Origin: Herbaspirillum sp. ST 5-3
Lineage (GTDB): Bacteria > Pseudomonadota > Gammaproteobacteria > Burkholderiales > Burkholderiaceae_D
DNA: 64,000 nt
Assembly: GCF_004804275.1 (NCBI RefSeq)
Contig: NZ_STGI01000010.1
Coordinates: 124,001 to 188,000 of the forward strand
Direction: 5' to 3'
A program made the position numbers and the translations under genes. The notes beneath the pieces were generated by a model. That model made no database searches and had not been told where the DNA came from. It saw only the letters and a program-made list of their open reading frames with translations. Positions 60,243 to 64,000 of this stretch are shown here, piece by piece (positions within the stretch are counted from its first letter, which is position 1; the number at the start of each line of letters is the position of its first letter).

Positions 60243-61274
60243 ATGCATATACCTCATATTGAAACAACAATGAATTCAGCGCTTTCGGCGCTTCTTGACA
60301 CAGCTATCAACAGCAAAACCAAACCGATTGGTAGTTTGGGCATGTTGGAGATACTCGCTAAACAAATCGGCTTGATTCAGAAAACAACCCGACCAAGGCT
60401 TGATCGGCCGGCAATTTTTGTATTTGCTGGCGACCATGGTGTCGTCGCCGAAAACATATCGGTTTTTCCGCAAAGCGTCACTTGGCAGATGGTTGAAAAC
60501 TTTCTGGCCAAGGGTGCAGCCATCAACGTTTTTTCACGACACAGTCAGTGTGCGTTACATGTCGTCGATGCGGGTGTTAATTATGACTTTGGTGATCGTG
60601 TCGGACTAATTAACCGGAAGGTTGCCCATGGTACTCGCAATTTTGCAGTCGAGCCCGCCATGAGCCGGGACGAATGCAAGCGGGCGATTGAGCATGGCAT
60701 GGCTCTGGTTGACACGCTGGAAGGCAACGTGCTGGGGTTCGGCGAAATGGGAATCGGCAATACCACGGCCGCTGCGGCCATTATGCATAAATTAACTGGT
60801 GTGCCGGTAATCAATTGCGTTGGTGCTGGAACCGGTCTCTCTGACGACGGCATATTGCGCAAGCGTAATGTTGTTGAGCAAGCCGTCCAACGTCATGGGG
60901 CGGACGACCCGTTGGACATCTTGGCGACCTTTGGCGGGTTTGAAATTGCGATGATGGCTGGTGCTATGTTCGCCGCAGCCGAGAGACGCATGGTATTGCT
61001 AATCGATGGTTTTATCGTGACGAGTGCCTTGTTGGTGGCTGCACGCTTGCAGCCGGCCATTCTTGACTACTGCGTGTTTTCCCATTGTTCTGACGAGAGC
61101 GGGCACCGGCGCATGCTGGACCATTTTCACGCGCAGCCGCTGCTGCATCTTGGTTTGCGGCTAGGCGAGGGGAGCGGATGTGCCCTGGCCTTGCCGCTAG
61201 TTCATGCGGCAACGAATTTTCTTTGTGACATGGCTACTTTCGACTCGGCGCAGGTCAGTGAAATGGTGGACTAA
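60243..61274 (+). CDS. cobT: Nicotinate-nucleotide--dimethylbenzimidazole phosphoribosyltransferase
   Basis: A 343-residue enzyme that activates dimethylbenzimidazole to alpha-ribazole-5'-phosphate. VFAGDHGVVAENISVFPQ (about 60-77) and GFGEMGIGNTTAAAAI (about 165-180) are hallmark motifs, and LRLGEGSGCALALPL holds the catalytic Glu region. Length matches the family. It follows bluB after 67 bp, so lower-ligand synthesis and activation are encoded together. Confidence 0.95.
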   Translation: MHIPHIETTMNSALSALLDTAINSKTKPIGSLGMLEILAKQIGLIQKTTRPRLDRPAIFVFAGDHGVVAENISVFPQSVTWQMVENFLAKGAAINVFSRHSQCALHVVDAGVNYDFGDRVGLINRKVAHGTRNFAVEPAMSRDECKRAIEHGMALVDTLEGNVLGFGEMGIGNTTAAAAIMHKLTGVPVINCVGAGTGLSDDGILRKRNVVEQAVQRHGADDPLDILATFGGFEIAMMAGAMFAAAERRMVLLIDGFIVTSALLVAARLQPAILDYCVFSHCSDESGHRRMLDHFHAQPLLHLGLRLGEGSGCALALPLVHAATNFLCDMATFDSAQVSEMVD

Positions 61275-61277
61275 GAC

Positions 61278-62066
61278 ATGCAATGCCTACTTGCCCGCAG
61301 TTTGCACCAACTTCGCCTGCTCTTCATTGCGCTGCAATTTTTTACACGATTGCCGGTCCCGCGCTGGGTAGGCTTTGAACAGGAGTGGTTGCATCATGCG
61401 AGTCGCTATTTCACCGCCGTTGGCATCATCGTCGGGGCGATCGTCGCAACGGTATATGCGGTGGCGAGTTGGATGTTGCCGCAAGTCGTTGCCGTACTCT
61501 TGTCGACCGCCGCAGGCATCTATCTGACCGGTGCGTTTCACGAGGACGGATTTGCCGATACCTGCGATGGACTGGGTGGTGGTGTGAACAAGGCGCGTGT
61601 GCTGGAAATTATGGTCGATTCACGTATCGGCGCTTACGGCGCCATCGGAATCGGCCTGTTGCTAGCGCTAAAGGTCGCAGCGCTTGCCAGCCTGCCATCG
61701 CATGCGGTGGCGGCAGTGCTGCTGGCTGCGCATCCGCTTTCACGGTTGGCATCGGTGGCTTTGATCTGGCGACTCGAGTATGTGAAGGTGGAGGGAAAGG
61801 CAAAGCCGCTTGCACAGGAAATTTCGACGGCAGAACTCGTTATTGCTGTAGCGGCTGTTGTGCTGCTACTTGCGGCGTTGCTGTTTGCCGAGGCGATAAG
61901 CTGGCGAGCAATTGTTGCAGGTGCTATGGCGTCGACAATCACTGCGATGTGGATGGCTCGGAAGATTGTGCAGCGTATTGGAGGATATACCGGTGATTGT
62001 CTCGGCGCAGTGCAGCAGATGGCCGAGGTCACGTTTTATGTTGCGGTTCTTGCTGTGGCACATTAG
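61278..62066 (+). CDS. cobS: Adenosylcobinamide-GDP ribazoletransferase
   Basis: A 262-residue inner-membrane enzyme that joins alpha-ribazole (phosphate) to AdoCbi-GDP in the last step of nucleotide-loop assembly. The motif LTGAFHEDGFADTCDGLGGG (about residues 77-96) is diagnostic. About six hydrophobic helices are seen. It begins 3 bp after the cobT stop. Confidence 0.94.
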   Translation: MQCLLARSLHQLRLLFIALQFFTRLPVPRWVGFEQEWLHHASRYFTAVGIIVGAIVATVYAVASWMLPQVVAVLLSTAAGIYLTGAFHEDGFADTCDGLGGGVNKARVLEIMVDSRIGAYGAIGIGLLLALKVAALASLPSHAVAAVLLAAHPLSRLASVALIWRLEYVKVEGKAKPLAQEISTAELVIAVAAVVLLLAALLFAEAISWRAIVAGAMASTITAMWMARKIVQRIGGYTGDCLGAVQQMAEVTFYVAVLAVAH

Positions 62067-62069
62067 GTC

Positions 62070-62624
62070 ATGCGACTTTTTCTAATTCGGCATGCACGGC
62101 CGGACGTCACGGATGGAATCTGCTACGGCAGAACCGACCTGCCGGTGCGTCCGGAGGAGCACAGGACAGTATTGACGCAATTGATGCAGGCATTACCAAG
62201 GCGTGTGCCGATTTTTTCCAGTCCATTAAAGCGTTGCAGTGAATTGGCAGCACTGTTGGTCGAACCGCTTGGATCGAAGGCTGTTATTCATGATACCCGC
62301 CTTGCTGAAATGGATTTCGGCGCATGGGAAATGCGCGCGTGGACTGACATTCCACGTGCGGAAATCGATGCATGGGCCGCCGGTTTGCATTCGTATCGGC
62401 CAGGTGGCGGAGAATCTGTGTTGGGCGTGGCATACCGTGTACGACAGTTACTGAATGAACTGCAAGCGCAGCAGCCTGATAGTGTGATCGTTGTCTGCCA
62501 TGCCGGGACCATTCGCGTATTGTTGGCTTGCCTGTCTCATTCGACACTGATGGATGTCGCGAGAGCGGCAGCGCAAGTCCCGCATTCGATCGGGTATGGC
62601 GAATTGATCGCACTCGATTGTTGA
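62070..62624 (+). CDS. cobC: Alpha-ribazole phosphatase
   Basis: A 184-residue histidine phosphatase (phosphoglycerate mutase-like) with the catalytic RHA motif in MRLFLIRHARPDVTDGICYG, EMDFGAWEMRAW and the second histidine in VIVVCHAGTIRVLL. It removes phosphate from alpha-ribazole-5-phosphate or cobalamin-5-phosphate. It starts 3 bp after cobS. A hairpin (62629-62669) follows. Confidence 0.9.
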   Translation: MRLFLIRHARPDVTDGICYGRTDLPVRPEEHRTVLTQLMQALPRRVPIFSSPLKRCSELAALLVEPLGSKAVIHDTRLAEMDFGAWEMRAWTDIPRAEIDAWAAGLHSYRPGGGESVLGVAYRVRQLLNELQAQQPDSVIVVCHAGTIRVLLACLSHSTLMDVARAAAQVPHSIGYGELIALDC

Positions 62625-62628
62625 GCAG

Positions 62629-62669
62629 TGAAACACTTAATATGAGCGAAAAAATTCGCATTTAGTGTT
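62629..62669. terminator. Hairpin after cobC
   Basis: Nested inverted repeats (aacactta ... ttagtgtt around gcgaa ... ttcgc) between cobC and the next promoter. A likely terminator, although the T-run is short. Confidence 0.5.
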
Positions 62670-62696
62670 GTCGCCTTTTACTTCAAGCCTTATACT
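62668..62696 (+). promoter_or_regulatory. Promoter of the btuB riboswitch transcript
   Basis: TTGTCG (62668-62673), 17-bp spacer, TATACT (62691-62696), just upstream of the second cobalamin aptamer. Confidence 0.68.
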
Positions 62697-62701
62697 TTAT
62701 C

Positions 62702-62908
62702 AAGTTTTGGTGCCCGCGCGCATGTCCATGCGTGCAGTTAAACGGGAAACACGACGCGTTTCATCACGCTAACGTGTGCTGCCCCCGCAACGGTAAACAA
62801 GCGTCATCGAGAATCTGTTGTAACGATTCTCGATGACAGACGGTCTGTCTCAGCCACTGTGCGATTCGCATGGGAAGGTCGACCGCTTAGCCTTGTTAGC
62901 CCGGATAC
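62702..62908 (+). ncRNA. Cobalamin riboswitch upstream of btuB
   Basis: Aptamer blocks in order: ggtgcccgcgcgc, gttaaacgggaaacac, tgctgcccccgcaacggtaa, a long variable stem (atcgagaatctgt ... gattctcgat), agccactgtgcg ... atgggaaggtcg, and cccggataccggcc at the 3' end. This is the classical btuB-type arrangement. A hairpin (62957-62976, tgggat ... atccca) followed by a short T-run may be the terminator. Confidence 0.92.
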
Positions 62909-63068
62909 CGGCCAGAACAGGTGGAAGTGTACGAACGGGGATCTTCGCAGCGCGAGTGGGATGATGGCATATCCCATTTTTCGATTGTTATATCCAGTCT
63001 GAACGCTTTTGTTTCATCCAGCCTGCGGGGAAGCAGGCCGGTTGTAAATTCATTGGATATTCTTCTTA

Positions 63069-64000
63069 ATGGCATCACCCATTTTCCGGCGTGTTCAGGC
63101 GGTCGGCCAACCGCTTGCGATAGCCGTCGTCGCTCCCACAGTATTCGTCGTTTCCGCATTCGCTCAGGAAAAAACGCTTGAACCCGTTGTCGTTACGGCG
63201 TCGCGCACCCAGCAAATTGCGAAAGAGGTTCTTGCGGATCACATCACCATTACCAGTGAAGAGATCGTGAAATCCGGTCACACGTCGCTTGTCGATCTGC
63301 TGCAGCGTCAGCGCGGCATTGAAATTACGCGCAATGGCGGACCAGGAACTCAATCCGCGGTATTCATGCGCGGCACTGACTCCCGCCAGAACATTGTGCT
63401 CGTGGATGGCGTGCGCGTTGGTTCCTCGACCAGCGGCGGTGCAAGCTGGAATGCGATTCCACTATCGCAGATCGAGCGTGTCGAAATCGTGTATGGGCCG
63501 CTTAGTACCATGTATGGTGCAGACGCCGTCGGCGGCGTCGTACAGATTTTTACCAAGCAGGGGGACGGTCCCACGGCACTTTCCGCTTCTGCAGGCGCAG
63601 GCAGTTTTGGCGCGCGCAGTCTGGACGCCGGCGTATCTGGCGAGAGCGGAGGTTTTCGTTATGCAATTCGCGCGGCCCATGAGCGCTCGGACGATTTTTC
63701 CGCGACCAAAAAGGGGGCGTCCGGATTCAACCCTGACAAGGACGGCCATGACAGTACCAGCGCGAGCGGCCAATTCGGACTACGGCTAGCCAAGGGGCAT
63801 GAAGTTGGCGTGAACTTCTTGCATAACAAACTCGAGTCGCAATATGACCAGAGCGCCCGCTTTGATGATCGTACGCGGCAGAAGCTGGCTACTTACGGTG
63901 TCTACCTGAAGAACCAGATCTCATCGCGCTGGAACAGTCATCTGCAGGTTGCACAATCGCAGGACGAGGGCGCATTTACTACCGCGCCAAGCGCGTCCAG
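63069..64000 (+). CDS. btuB: TonB-dependent vitamin B12 receptor, C-terminus beyond window
   Basis: About 310 codons of an outer-membrane receptor that imports cobalamin with energy from TonB. ATG at 63069 opens a signal peptide (MASPIFRRVQAVGQPLAIAV, cleavage near AFA), followed by the TonB box TLEPVVVTASR. The plug domain is complete (VFMRGTDSRQNIVLVDGVRV and YGPLSTMYGADAVGGVVQIF) and the barrel begins. The riboswitch upstream supports BtuB rather than a siderophore receptor. Confidence 0.9.
   Translation, partial: MASPIFRRVQAVGQPLAIAVVAPTVFVVSAFAQEKTLEPVVVTASRTQQIAKEVLADHITITSEEIVKSGHTSLVDLLQRQRGIEITRNGGPGTQSAVFMRGTDSRQNIVLVDGVRVGSSTSGGASWNAIPLSQIERVEIVYGPLSTMYGADAVGGVVQIFTKQGDGPTALSASAGAGSFGARSLDAGVSGESGGFRYAIRAAHERSDDFSATKKGASGFNPDKDGHDSTSASGQFGLRLAKGHEVGVNFLHNKLESQYDQSARFDDRTRQKLATYGVYLKNQISSRWNSHLQVAQSQDEGAFTTAPSAS

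Overview
The window reads as a chromosome segment of a Gram-negative betaproteobacterium, most likely Burkholderiales and probably Oxalobacteraceae. This is inferred from gene order (amgK-murU divergent from lptD-surA-pdxA-rsmA; miaB-phoH-ybeY-corC-lnt-glyQ-glyS-gmhB-plsC), from the single-chain PntA and from the FdsGBA-type formate dehydrogenase. No database search was possible, so the taxonomy is an inference.

Positions 1-27200 are ordinary core genome: a NUDIX hydrolase (cut by the window edge), panD, the proton-translocating transhydrogenase pntAB, a UbiH-like hydroxylase, pepP, the amgK-murU cell-wall recycling pair, the outer-membrane biogenesis block lptD-surA-pdxA-rsmA, a split ChrA transporter, gloA, a metallopeptidase and a long minus-strand run of lipid A, lipoprotein and translation genes. 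Positions 27370-31965 hold a complete curli-type amyloid operon (csgE, csgF, csgG, csgB-like, a very long csgA-like gene, csgH-like) behind a strong sigma70-type promoter. A TetR/DUF2855 pair follows. Next comes a mobile-element scar (33929-36194): an ISL3-type element with a nonsense-mutated transposase, the remains of a second transposase and an ORF-less group II intron. An NAD-dependent formate dehydrogenase (fdsGBA, apparently without fdsC/fdsD) and a divergent ModE-like regulator come after it.

The most interesting part is 42660-56950. It looks like a self-contained, LacI-controlled, corrinoid-dependent methyl-transfer (demethylation) system. Unit A encodes a methyltetrahydrofolate:corrinoid methyltransferase, a corrinoid protein, a RACo/RamA-like reductive activator, a stand-alone protein resembling the activation domain of methionine synthase, an HpcH/HpaI aldolase and FolD. 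Unit B encodes a second corrinoid protein, identical at protein level and carried on a 710-bp duplication with three mismatches, then a UroD/MtaA-family methyltransferase, an LVIVD-repeat beta-propeller protein, a D-2-hydroxyacid dehydrogenase, a cytochrome b561-like membrane protein and FolB. A LacI-family regulator lies between the units. Both unit promoters carry a TTGACA -35 box, a 17-bp spacer, a near-palindromic operator (core TGCATACGNNTGCA, central CpG) over the -10 region and a second copy about 120 bp upstream. The inferred flow is: methyl donor to corrinoid protein (UroD-family enzyme), to tetrahydrofolate (MeTr), oxidation through FolD to formyl-THF and formate, then CO2 through the nearby formate dehydrogenase. 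The methyl donor cannot be read from the sequence.

The window ends with thrH flanked by two IS3-type remnants and with cobalamin genes: a cobalamin riboswitch with an intrinsic terminator, then bluB-cobT-cobS-cobC (lower-ligand synthesis and nucleotide-loop assembly), then a second cobalamin riboswitch ahead of a btuB-like TonB receptor cut by the window end. These genes would supply the corrinoid cofactor the methyl-transfer system needs. No tRNA, rRNA or CRISPR array was seen.
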